A DNA stretch of 64,000 nt from contig DDSQ01000084.1 of the NCBI GenBank assembly GCA_002343845.1, positions 1 to 64,000 on the forward strand. Direction: 5' to 3'. Origin of the DNA: Planctomycetes bacterium UBA2386. GTDB lineage: Bacteria; Planctomycetota; UBA1135; UBA2386. Of this stretch, positions 28,323 to 35,414 are shown one piece after another. The notes below the pieces were generated by a model. That model was not told where the DNA came from. It saw nothing but the letters and a program-made list of their open reading frames with translations, and ran no database searches. A program made the position numbers and the translations under genes. Positions within the stretch are counted from its first letter, which is position 1; every line of letters begins with the position of its first letter.

Positions 28323-28347
28323 GTTGCGAGCTGTCTGCAGAGTCTGC

Positions 28348-28449
28348 GGAGAGAGAGCGGCGACGAGTGGTGGTGGGACGTCGCCGCACTCGCGTGCGGC
28401 GGCCGGATTCGAACCGGCGATTACCATGGAGTCACACCGGCATTCGCCG
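28348..28449 (-). ncRNA. Y-RNA-like unit 3 (T-arm with capped acceptor hairpin, no D-arm)
   Basis: On the minus strand: a lower helix CGGCGA/TCGCCG closes the unit. Inside it come the internal-loop sequence ATGC, the conserved (G)GTGTGACT stretch, a variable-loop-like segment and a T-arm GCCGG-TTCGAAT-CCGGC (28418-28402) with a canonical tRNA T-loop. The acceptor-like stem that follows is an 8-bp helix CGCCGCAC/GTGCGGCG capped by a GCGA (GNRA) tetraloop (28401-28382). No GCTC..GAGC D-arm follows, unlike units 1 and 2. A CT-rich tail (28357-28348) ends the unit 26 bases before the rtcB start codon. Assignment as Ro60-bound Y RNA rests on homology between units and on position. Confidence 0.7.
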
Positions 28450-28450
28450 T

Positions 28451-28607
28451 GAAGGAGAAGTCACCGCGGACGAAGAAGGACGAGACGATGGCTGCCGCGT
28501 CGCCGTTGCAGCCATTCTGCTCTACCCACTGAGCTACGGGCCCGTGTAGTGGACCCGGTCGGACTCGAACCGACGACCCGATGTAGTCCCGTTCGCATTC
28601 CGCGATG
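28451..28607 (-). ncRNA. Y-RNA-like unit 2 with permuted tRNA module and extra hairpin
   Basis: The lower helix CATCGCGGA/TCCGCGGTG (9 bp) and an upper helix ACGGGA/TCTCGT (6 bp) form the protein-binding part. Between the strands lies a circularly permuted tRNA-like module: T-arm GTCGG-TTCGAGT-CCGAC (28574-28558), then a 7-bp acceptor stem CGGGTCC/GGGCCCG closed by the loop ACTACAC, then TA and the D-arm GCTC-AGTGGGTA-GAGC (28534-28519). An additional 8-bp hairpin ATGGCTGC/GCAGCCAT (28515-28488) sits where the anticodon arm would be. A pyrimidine-rich tail ACTTCTCCTTC follows. The order T-arm then D-arm is the reverse of a tRNA, so it is not a tRNA gene. Confidence 0.8.
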
Positions 28608-28738
28608 GAAGAAGAAATGGTCAGCGACGAAGGAGGTGAGACACTCCCGGCGCTCTGCAATTGAGCTACGCGTTGCCACGCGGCGGGGTTTGCACCCGCA
28701 ACCTCCGGATCCTGTAGTCCCACCGGCATTCGCCGACC
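28607..28738 (-). ncRNA. Y-RNA-like unit 1 with permuted tRNA module
   Basis: Lower helix GGTCGGCGA/TCGCTGACC (9 bp, one G-U) and upper helix GGTGGGA/TCTCACC (7 bp, one G-U), separated by an internal loop with ATGC on the 5' side and TCCTTCG on the 3' side. Inside is a permuted tRNA-like fold in the order: anticodon-stem 3' half TCCGG, 5-nt variable loop AGGTT, T-arm GCGGG-TGCAAAC-CCCGC (28699-28683), acceptor stem CGCGT/ACGCG with a GGCA loop, TA, D-arm GCTC-AATTGCA-GAGC (28666-28652), one linker G, and anticodon-stem 5' half CCGGG. All tRNA arms are thus present with the chain opened at the anticodon. A tail ATTTCTTCTTCC ends the unit. Confidence 0.82.
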
Positions 28739-28748
28739 AAAAGAGCAT

Positions 28749-28824
28749 GGAAGAAGAAGTGGGCGCGACGAGGGGTGGCCGAGACGGACAGTTTCGGAAT
28801 GTAGTCCCGGCAGCATTCGCGCCC
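28749..28824 (-). ncRNA. Y-RNA-like unit 0 (minimal, no tRNA module)
   Basis: The first unit, nine bases after the Ro60 stop codon. It has the same protein-binding architecture as the others: lower helix GGGCGCGA/TCGCGCCC (8 bp), 5' internal loop ATGCT, upper helix GCCGGGA/TCTCGGC (7 bp with the same G-U position as unit 1), a GGGACTAC motif, and a pyrimidine tail ACTTCTTCTTCC. The apex is only about 20 nt with no T-arm or D-arm, so this looks like a Ro60-binding stem without an effector-binding module. ATGCTCTTTT separates it from unit 1. Confidence 0.72.
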
Positions 28825-28832
28825 GAAAACGA

Positions 28833-30389
28833 TCAGACCGCGATCTTGTCGATGCGATCCACCCAGAGATCCGCCGCGAGGCCGCTTTCGGCGACCGCGC
28901 GCAGGACCTCGAACACCTGATCCGAGAAGCCGCCGACGTGGATCACGTCGTCGCCCTCCGGAGCTTGCGCGGTCGCGTACGGCTGCAGGTCGATGCAGAC
29001 GAGCTTCGCCTCGCGGTTCTGCACCTTGAAGCGCCGCCACTCGGTCAGCATGCCGGTCGAGCCCGCCACGCCGCGCGTGCCGCACCACGACTGGTCGTCG
29101 CTGACGTAGATGACGAAGTCGCCGCGCGCGCCCCGTTCGTTCAACAGGGCGAGCACCTTGCTGCAGTCGGTGCCACCCGACGGCAGTGCGGCCAGGCGCC
29201 CCGCCGTCTTGAACACCGGGTCCTTGGCCTTCGCTGCGAACGGCACCACGCGATCGTGGAACGGGATCAGCTCGGCCTTCGGGTTCTGCCGCAGGATCGC
29301 CGCCGCGAACAGGGCCGCGACGTCGAGGCACTTCACGACCGACGTGTTGCCACGCGACCGACCCGTGACCGACGACTGCATCGAGCCCGACACGTCGACG
29401 GCGACGTAGACCTTGCCCGGCAACTGCGGGACGCGGTCCACCGACGCCTCGAGCGCGTCGTGCAGCGCAGCACGGATCTCGCGCGGGATGCCGTCCTGGA
29501 GGTGCTTCAGCGTGGTCATGATCTGGTACGGGAAGGCGTGGCCGCGCTGGATCGCCGTGCGATCGCGCAACGTGGTCACGACGTGTTCGGTCGCCTTCTG
29601 GTCGTCGAAGACGCCGTGGCGATGGAAGGTGTTGAGGTTCATGCGGACCGTGTTCCAGCTCGCGTTCTTGGCGATCGCGACCCAGTGCTCACGGCTCAGG
29701 TCCTTGGAGGTCAGCAGCTGGAACGGCACGTCCGGCACGCTGGCGGTCGCGCCGGCGCGGAACGCCTCCAGCTGCTTCACCGCGTCGGGCAACGCCGCCG
29801 CGTCGTGCGTCTTGCCGAGCAACCAGCCGTAGAAGGCGCTGCGCGCGCCGTCCGCGGGCTTGGGGTGCACCATCTTCACGACGTCCGCCAGCGACGGTGC
29901 GTTGCCGACCGACGCCGAAAGCAGCTGCGCGTCCGAGCACTTCGCGAGCCATCGCTGCACGAGGCGCTTGGGCGCCGTGCCGAGCGACTTCCGGCCGATC
30001 TGGCCGGAACGCACGATCTGCACGAAGTTGCGCACCATCTTGCCGTTGTCGCAGACGCGATCGAACACGCGCGCCAGCAGTGCGTTGTCGCGGAACGCCA
30101 GCACCGCGCACAGCAGCGCCGGCGTGTCCTTCATCAGGCCCTGTTCGCGGGCGAACACGGCCGTCTTGGCGACGAACACCGGATCGGCGCCGAACGCCGC
30201 ACCGGTCAGGGTCTGCAGCTGCTTCTCGGCGTCGGTGTAGAAGGTGTCGCGCAGGCAGCCGGTGGCCGCGAACTGCGCGAGCAACTGCTCGTGGGTCCGC
30301 ACGTAGGCGGCACCGCCGGCTTCGTTGGTGGTCGGGGCCTTGCCGAGCAGGGCGCCGAACAGGCTGCGGAACAGGTTCTTGTTGGCCAT
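28833..30389 (-). CDS. rsr: Ro60/TROVE domain protein (Rsr-type)
   Basis: A 518-aa protein with a TROVE domain (about 30-320) made of HEAT-like helical repeats, containing TFYTDAEKQL and KRLVQRWLAK. A von Willebrand A domain follows (about 326-518): the MIDAS motif is VDVSGSM (Asp332, Ser334, Ser336), with GGTDCSKV and YVSDDQSW completing the metal site. Ro60 proteins form a doughnut whose outer surface binds Y RNA stems while the central hole takes misfolded RNA ends. In the known bacterial cases (Deinococcus, Salmonella) the partner Y RNA tethers Ro60 to an exoribonuclease. Here the RNA array begins nine bases after the stop codon, strongly linking protein and RNAs. Confidence 0.95.
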   Translation of the reverse strand: MANKNLFRSLFGALLGKAPTTNEAGGAAYVRTHEQLLAQFAATGCLRDTFYTDAEKQLQTLTGAAFGADPVFVAKTAVFAREQGLMKDTPALLCAVLAFRDNALLARVFDRVCDNGKMVRNFVQIVRSGQIGRKSLGTAPKRLVQRWLAKCSDAQLLSASVGNAPSLADVVKMVHPKPADGARSAFYGWLLGKTHDAAALPDAVKQLEAFRAGATASVPDVPFQLLTSKDLSREHWVAIAKNASWNTVRMNLNTFHRHGVFDDQKATEHVVTTLRDRTAIQRGHAFPYQIMTTLKHLQDGIPREIRAALHDALEASVDRVPQLPGKVYVAVDVSGSMQSSVTGRSRGNTSVVKCLDVAALFAAAILRQNPKAELIPFHDRVVPFAAKAKDPVFKTAGRLAALPSGGTDCSKVLALLNERGARGDFVIYVSDDQSWCGTRGVAGSTGMLTEWRRFKVQNREAKLVCIDLQPYATAQAPEGDDVIHVGGFSDQVFEVLRAVAESGLAADLWVDRIDKIAV

Positions 30390-30432
30390 GGCAGGAACTC
30401 GGTTGGAATGGGCGAACGGTCGGTGCGGGGGA

Positions 30433-30798
30433 TCAGGCGGAACGGGCGATGGCGGGCGAGGAGCGGCCGACGATCCCTGCCAGCAGGGCGGCGAGTTCGG
30501 CGAGCAGCCGGTCCGTGTCGCGGTGGATGCCGGGCATCACGAGCGGCGTGCTCGCACCCGTCGCGAGGTCGCGCAGCGCGGCCGTGAAGCAGTGCTGCTC
30601 CCGGTCGATGCGCACCTCGACGTCGACAGTCGCAGTCTTGTGCACGGTGACCGTCGTCGTGGTCTCGCCATCGACGACGAACACGTTCGGCGTGCTCGCG
30701 TACGGCTGCAGCACCGGCGCGAGCCGGCCGCCGCGCGCACGGAACGCGACCGCCATCGGGGTGGGTTCGAGCAGGGTAGAACGGGTCGTGGTCGTCAT
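30433..30798 (-). CDS. Unknown 121-aa protein, first gene of the RNA repair operon
   Basis: A 121-aa open frame starting MTTTTRSTLLEP, with GGAG seven bases before the ATG. It lies 48 bp downstream of the sigma-54 promoter and 43 bp upstream of the Ro60 gene, so it is the first cistron of the induced operon. Visible features: a Thr-rich N terminus, a strand-rich middle with NVFVVDGETTTTVTVHKT and VDVEVRIDREQH, and a C-terminal helix DTDRLLAELAALLAGIVG. I do not recognise the family. Position argues for a role in RNA repair or in handling Ro60-RNA complexes. Confidence 0.7.
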   Translation of the reverse strand: MTTTTRSTLLEPTPMAVAFRARGGRLAPVLQPYASTPNVFVVDGETTTTVTVHKTATVDVEVRIDREQHCFTAALRDLATGASTPLVMPGIHRDTDRLLAELAALLAGIVGRSSPAIARSA

Positions 30799-30845
30799 CG
30801 GGGAACTCCGTCGCCGCCGGTCAGGCGTCGCGACGGACCCGCTAG

Positions 30846-30861
30846 AGCATCGGCTGTGCCA
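30846..30861 (-). promoter_or_regulatory. Sigma-54 promoter of the RNA repair operon
   Basis: On the minus strand the site reads TGGCACAGCCGATGCT. The invariant GG of the -24 element and GC of the -12 element are spaced by exactly 10 bases, matching the consensus TGGCAC-N5-TTGC with only one change in the TTGC block. The predicted start of transcription is about 36-40 bases upstream of the first operon ATG. The divergent RtcR, a sigma-54 activator, is encoded right next to it. Confidence 0.85.
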
Positions 30862-30958
30862 GTCGCCCCGGGAATTCGAGCGGCGATGCTTAGTCACTGT
30901 CGAAAAACGGGTTCTGGCGACCATGTCGCCGCGCCACCCACCCCAGCGGTCGACCCGA

Positions 30959-30974
30959 GATAGCGTATCCGATA
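30959..30974. promoter_or_regulatory. Candidate RtcR upstream activating site
   Basis: The sequence GATAGCGTATCCGATA contains a perfect inverted repeat GATA-GCG-TATC and a second overlapping palindrome TATC-C-GATA. It lies about 100 bp upstream of the sigma-54 promoter, the usual distance for an enhancer-binding activator, and just before the rtcR start. Binding by RtcR is an inference from position and symmetry. Confidence 0.35.
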
Positions 30975-30987
30975 AGTACATAGCCCA

Positions 30988-32634
30988 ATGGCCAAGTCCA
31001 AGGGCTACACCGTCGTCAGCTTCCTCGGCGCCCAGCTCGACCGCGGTAGTGGCGACCGCTGGGGCTCCTGGCGACCGAACGTGGCGATGTGCCAGCACGA
31101 CGACCTGCTCGTCTCGCGTCTCGTGCTGATGACCGACCGCCGCTTCAACAAGCTCTACGACCGGGTCGTCGAGGACATCGCGCTGGTGTCGCCGGAGACC
31201 AAGGTCGAGCGCTGCGACTTCGGCGTGCGCGACCCGTGGGACTTCGAGCAGGTGTTCGATCGCCTCTACGGCATCAGCCAGGATCTCACGTTCGAACCGG
31301 GCAGCGACGACCTGCTGGTGCACATGACGACCGGCACGCACGTGGCGCAGATCTGCTTGTTCCTGCTGACGGAGACGCGCCACTTCCCGGCGCGGCTGCT
31401 GCAGACCGGGCCGCCGCCGGCGAACAAGAAGGTCCCTGGCACGTGGCAGATCATCGACCTCGACCTGTCGCGCTTCGACCGCATCGCCCGGCGCTTCGCG
31501 CAGGAACGCGCCGCTGCCCAGTCGCTGCTGAAGTCGGGCATCCGCACCCAGAGTCGAGCGTTCGAGGATCTGATCACGCGGGTCGAACGTGTGGCGCCGG
31601 TGTCGAAGGCGCCGAAGCTGCTGATGGGGCCGACCGGGGCCGGCAAGTCGCAGCTGGCGAAGCGCATCTACGAGCTGAAGAAGCAGCGCGGCCAGCTGAC
31701 GGGACCGTTCGTCGAGGTCAACTGCGCGACGATCCGCGGCGATGGTGCCCACTCGACGCTGTTCGGCCACAAGCGTGGTGCCTTCACCGGTGCCTTGCAG
31801 GACCGACCCGGTCTGCTGCGCGCGGCGGACGGTGGCCTGCTGTTCCTCGACGAGATCGGCGAACTCGGCCTCGACGAGCAGGCGATGCTGCTGCGCGCGC
31901 TCGAGGACAAGCGCTTCCTGCCGCTCGGCAGCGACAAGGACGTGCACAGCGACTTCCAGCTGATCGCCGGCACCAACCGCGAACTCGGCAGCGCCGTCGC
32001 CCGCGGCACGTTCCGTGAGGACCTGCTGGCGCGCATCAACCTGTGGACGTTCCGGCTGCCTGGTCTGCGCGAGCGCATCGAGGACCTCGAGCCGAACGTC
32101 GAGCACGAGCTCGAGCGCTGGTCCCAGCAGGTCGGTCGGCGCGTGCACTTCTCGGCCGAAGCGCGGCGGCGCTACCTCGACTTCGCGACGTCGGCCGAAG
32201 CGGCCTGGCGCGGCAACTTCCGCGACCTCAACGGCAGCATCACACGGCTGTGCACGTTGGCCGAGGGTGGCCGCATCACCGAGACCGACGTCGACGGCGA
32301 GATCGCGCGCTTGCGCAGCGACTGGCGGCGGGACGATCCGTTCGAGGCGGCGAGTGCCGACGGTGGCGAGAGCGCGCGCGGGGCCGAGGCCGACGATGAA
32401 CTGCTGTGCTCGGTGCTCGGCGACGAACGGCTCGAAGCGCTCGATCGCTTCGACCGTGTCCAGCTGGCCGAGGTCGTGCGCTGCTGCCGCACCACGCGTT
32501 CGCTGTCGGCTGCCGGCCGCGAACTGTTCGCGGTCACGCGGCAGAAGCGCAGCATCGCCAACGACGCCGATCGGCTGCGCAAGTACCTCGCGCGCTTCGG
32601 CCTCGACCACGCGGCGGTGACTGCTGGCGGCTGA
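30988..32634 (+). CDS. rtcR: Sigma-54 activator RtcR with CARF-type sensor domain
   Basis: A 548-aa protein, close to E. coli RtcR (532). The N-terminal domain (about 1-185) is the RtcR-type CARF fold: it begins GYTVVSFLGAQLDRG and contains the conserved stretch DDLLVHMTTGTHVAQIC. Then comes the AAA+ domain with Walker A GPTGAGKS (214-221), the sigma-54 contact loop GAFTGA (264-269) and Walker B LLFLDEIG with Asp288-Glu289. The C-terminal helices (SLSAAGRELFAVTRQKR) form the DNA-binding part. In the known system the CARF domain is thought to sense RNA ends with 2',3'-cyclic phosphate and relieves inhibition of the ATPase. It faces the sigma-54 promoter of the repair operon. Confidence 0.95.
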   Translation: MAKSKGYTVVSFLGAQLDRGSGDRWGSWRPNVAMCQHDDLLVSRLVLMTDRRFNKLYDRVVEDIALVSPETKVERCDFGVRDPWDFEQVFDRLYGISQDLTFEPGSDDLLVHMTTGTHVAQICLFLLTETRHFPARLLQTGPPPANKKVPGTWQIIDLDLSRFDRIARRFAQERAAAQSLLKSGIRTQSRAFEDLITRVERVAPVSKAPKLLMGPTGAGKSQLAKRIYELKKQRGQLTGPFVEVNCATIRGDGAHSTLFGHKRGAFTGALQDRPGLLRAADGGLLFLDEIGELGLDEQAMLLRALEDKRFLPLGSDKDVHSDFQLIAGTNRELGSAVARGTFREDLLARINLWTFRLPGLRERIEDLEPNVEHELERWSQQVGRRVHFSAEARRRYLDFATSAEAAWRGNFRDLNGSITRLCTLAEGGRITETDVDGEIARLRSDWRRDDPFEAASADGGESARGAEADDELLCSVLGDERLEALDRFDRVQLAEVVRCCRTTRSLSAAGRELFAVTRQKRSIANDADRLRKYLARFGLDHAAVTAGG

Positions 32635-32776
32635 CGACCAGGACCGCGCAGTCGCCGGCCTGCCGGACATCGCCGCGTTCGCGCTGCGAACACTCGGCAC
32701 CGCCAAGACTCACTGCCGATCTCGCCAATGCGCGGTCGGGCGAGGGGCTGCCACAGCGCGTCAGCGCGGCCCTCCG

Positions 32777-35305
32777 TCAGCGCGGCCCGGCGTCGCGCGC
32801 GAGCTGCTCGCGGGCGGCGGCTAGCGCAGCTGCGTGCAGCGGCACGACGATCGGCAGGTCGCAGTCGAACCCGGCGACGTCGAACTCGGCTGGCGGTTGC
32901 GCCAGCAGTACCGCATGGCCACCCTGTTCGAGCACGGCGAACACGGCGTAGCGGCCCTGGTGCCCGATCTCGAACTGCCCGGCCGGGGCTTCGTCCTTGG
33001 GCCTGCTTTGGCGCGTGACGTTTCGGCCGTCTTCGCGTAGTGCGTCGATCGTCGCCGGATGGGCTGGAGGTGGTTCTTCGTCCGTGTGCGCCAGCAGCGG
33101 TTCGGCGTAGCGCAGCCGCAGCAGTTCGAACGTGACGCGGGCATCGCCGAGTTCGCCGCCCCCGCTCGCGAGCGAACAGCGAATCCGCGCCGGCCCTGGC
33201 ACCTCGACGACGTTGCGGCCGCGCTGCAGTGCGACTTCCACGGTGCCGCCGTTCGCCGGCATCACCAGCGCTCGCCAAGGGCGGTCGGTCGTCAGCACCA
33301 ATGCGGTGCCCGAGTCGATTGCGGAGGCCGCGCGATCTTCGGCCGTGCCCGCCACCAGCAGGAACCTGGCCTCGACGGGCTCACTGCCGCGCGTCGCGGT
33401 GACCTGGAACGTCGCGAGGCGCCCGCGCAGGTCGACGGTGACGTTGGCTCCGCGGGGGCTCTGCTGCCACGCTGCGGCGGGTACGCGCGCCAACGCATGG
33501 TCGGCGGCCGATACCACCAGGATGGGGTCGCCGCCGTCGGGGAGCGGCATCACCTGGTGGCGGATGCCGATATCGCTGCGGTACGTCGTCCAACTGCCGC
33601 CGCTTGGCTCGATCTGCGCCTCGATCTCCTCGTCGTCGATGTCGGCGTCGAACTGCATCGTCAGGTACAGCAGGCGTTCGGCAGGCATCCGGAGCACGAC
33701 GTTGCGGGTGCCCGGTGCGAGTTCCGAGGTCAGTTCGCGACGGCCGCTGCTGTTGGCTCGCACGAACAGTGGTGTGGTCGCGCGTCCCCAGAGTTCGAAC
33801 GTGCCGTCGGCAGCGGTCGTGGCGCTGGCGACCGTCTGCATTGGCGGCTCGCCGGTGTCGGCTTCGAGCCATGATTGCAGCGGTGCACCGCTGCTCGCGT
33901 CGACGACCACTCCTTGCACCAGCAGTTGCTGGGCTTCGAGCTGCAGGATGCCGGCATCGAGCGAGGCCGGCATGGCCGCGGCGGTCGCCGGGATCCGCAG
34001 TTCTCCGTGCGCGTGCCGTTCTGTCGCGTGGATGCGGACGGAGCGTTCGTCCGGCCGCCGCTCGACGTCGATGCCGCCCTGCCGGTCCGTACGCACCATC
34101 GTGCGCTCGCGCTCGGCGGACTCGAGCTGCACCGGCTCCTCGGCGAGTGCTTCGCCGTCCGGTGCCAGCAGGGTGAACCGCAAGCGGCCTTCGGTTCGCC
34201 GGTTGCGTTGCAGCACGGCGACGACCTCGCCCTGCTGCCGCGGTCCGACCACCTCGAGCGGTTCGTAGGCATCGCCGTCGATCAGCCACTGCGCGCCAAG
34301 TGCGATGGGATGCAGGAACCACTCGCCCGGCTTGGTCTCCGGCCATGCCGGCACTTCGACGCGCAGCGGCAAGGCATCGCGCTGCTGCATCTTCAGCTCC
34401 ACGGCGATCGGCGCGACGATGGGTTGGCCGTCGCGCGCGAAGCTCGTGCCGCGGATCGCGCCGTGGGGCGCGCACAGGAGTTCGACCCGCGTCCGCGCGG
34501 CGTTCAGCGACACCGCCGTCGCCGCTGTGCTGGCGCCGCCGACCAGAGGCCGCAGGAGCAGGTTCGGGGCCACCGGTGTCGCGCGAAACAGGCGCTGCGC
34601 ATGCCGCACGACGAGTTCGCCGTTCGCGTCGGTGCGGCCGAGCACGTGGTGCTGCAGGCGCTTGATCGCGACGTTGCGATCCCACGAGTAGGCGAGCTCC
34701 ACCGGCACGTGCGGGGCCGCTGTGCCGCCTGGGAGTTGCGTGTGCACGACGAGTTCGCGATCCGGCATCACCTGCAGTTCGACGGGATCGGTGAGAGCTG
34801 CGGCGACGTCGATCCATGCCTGCGCGTAGGCGTCGCCCTTGCGGGCGGTGGCCATCGCCACCCCGCGCGGCAGTTGCGCATACACGAGTCCGTACTCGTC
34901 GCTGGTCCTTGGTGCGACCGCGGCGAGCAGCGGCTCGGCGTCCTGGAGGTCCAGAAACTCGATCTCCGCGGCGTTCGGATCCACGCGCACGCTCGCGCCG
35001 GCGACCGGCTTGCGCTCGGCATCGACGATGCGCAGTGCGATCGGCGGTGTGGCACCCGCGGTGTCGGCCGCTTGCCGCGCTTCGTTGTCGCCGATGCCCG
35101 CAGGCGTCGCGTTCGCGGGCGAGGCATCGTCAGCGATCGCAGCTCCGTTCGCCGCGCGACTGGGTGCTCTGAGTTCGGTGTCGGCGATCGGACCGGCGAC
35201 GGGGCGCGTCAGCAGCCAGTGAGCGCCCAGCGCCAGCAGCAGCACGGCCGCGGCGGCGACGACGGCGAGTAGCGAGCGGCGAGCGGTGAGCCGTGCTTCC
35301 AGCAT
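32777..35305 (-). CDS. Membrane-anchored carboxypeptidase-regulatory-like repeat protein
   Basis: An 842-aa protein starting MLEARLTARRSLL with one N-terminal transmembrane segment (about 11-33: SLLAVVAAAAVLLLALGAHWL). The rest is a long extracytoplasmic region made of carboxypeptidase-regulatory-like (Ig-like) domains; typical turns are VVDASSGAPLQSWL, ATTAADGTFELWG and LPDGGDPILVV. Such proteins are abundant on planctomycete surfaces and often contact other envelope proteins. No enzymatic motif is seen. It ends downstream of rtcR on the opposite strand, and no functional link is evident. Confidence 0.7.
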   Translation of the reverse strand: MLEARLTARRSLLAVVAAAAVLLLALGAHWLLTRPVAGPIADTELRAPSRAANGAAIADDASPANATPAGIGDNEARQAADTAGATPPIALRIVDAERKPVAGASVRVDPNAAEIEFLDLQDAEPLLAAVAPRTSDEYGLVYAQLPRGVAMATARKGDAYAQAWIDVAAALTDPVELQVMPDRELVVHTQLPGGTAAPHVPVELAYSWDRNVAIKRLQHHVLGRTDANGELVVRHAQRLFRATPVAPNLLLRPLVGGASTAATAVSLNAARTRVELLCAPHGAIRGTSFARDGQPIVAPIAVELKMQQRDALPLRVEVPAWPETKPGEWFLHPIALGAQWLIDGDAYEPLEVVGPRQQGEVVAVLQRNRRTEGRLRFTLLAPDGEALAEEPVQLESAERERTMVRTDRQGGIDVERRPDERSVRIHATERHAHGELRIPATAAAMPASLDAGILQLEAQQLLVQGVVVDASSGAPLQSWLEADTGEPPMQTVASATTAADGTFELWGRATTPLFVRANSSGRRELTSELAPGTRNVVLRMPAERLLYLTMQFDADIDDEEIEAQIEPSGGSWTTYRSDIGIRHQVMPLPDGGDPILVVSAADHALARVPAAAWQQSPRGANVTVDLRGRLATFQVTATRGSEPVEARFLLVAGTAEDRAASAIDSGTALVLTTDRPWRALVMPANGGTVEVALQRGRNVVEVPGPARIRCSLASGGGELGDARVTFELLRLRYAEPLLAHTDEEPPPAHPATIDALREDGRNVTRQSRPKDEAPAGQFEIGHQGRYAVFAVLEQGGHAVLLAQPPAEFDVAGFDCDLPIVVPLHAAALAAAREQLARDAGPR

Positions 35306-35414
35306 CGGTGCAGTGTCGGTGCCCTCGGGGCGGCGGGCAATGCCGGCCGCGCGTGCGGCGATGCCCGGGTCGTTGGTGTGCCGAGGCGTAGAGCCGCCGC
35401 CAGGCCGCCCCCGA

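Noticed and set aside
28330..28427. Extension of RtcB upstream to a Met at 28427
   Set aside because: The extra 35 residues would run through RNA unit 3 and are not RtcB-like; MTLHEHIETGR at 28322 matches the known N terminus.
28402..28699. Three apparent tRNA genes on the minus strand (T-arms and D-arms near 28402-28699)
   Set aside because: T-arms precede D-arms and are joined by closed acceptor-like stems; no anticodon loop or 3' CCA end fits. They are read as permuted tRNA-like modules of Y-RNA-like units.
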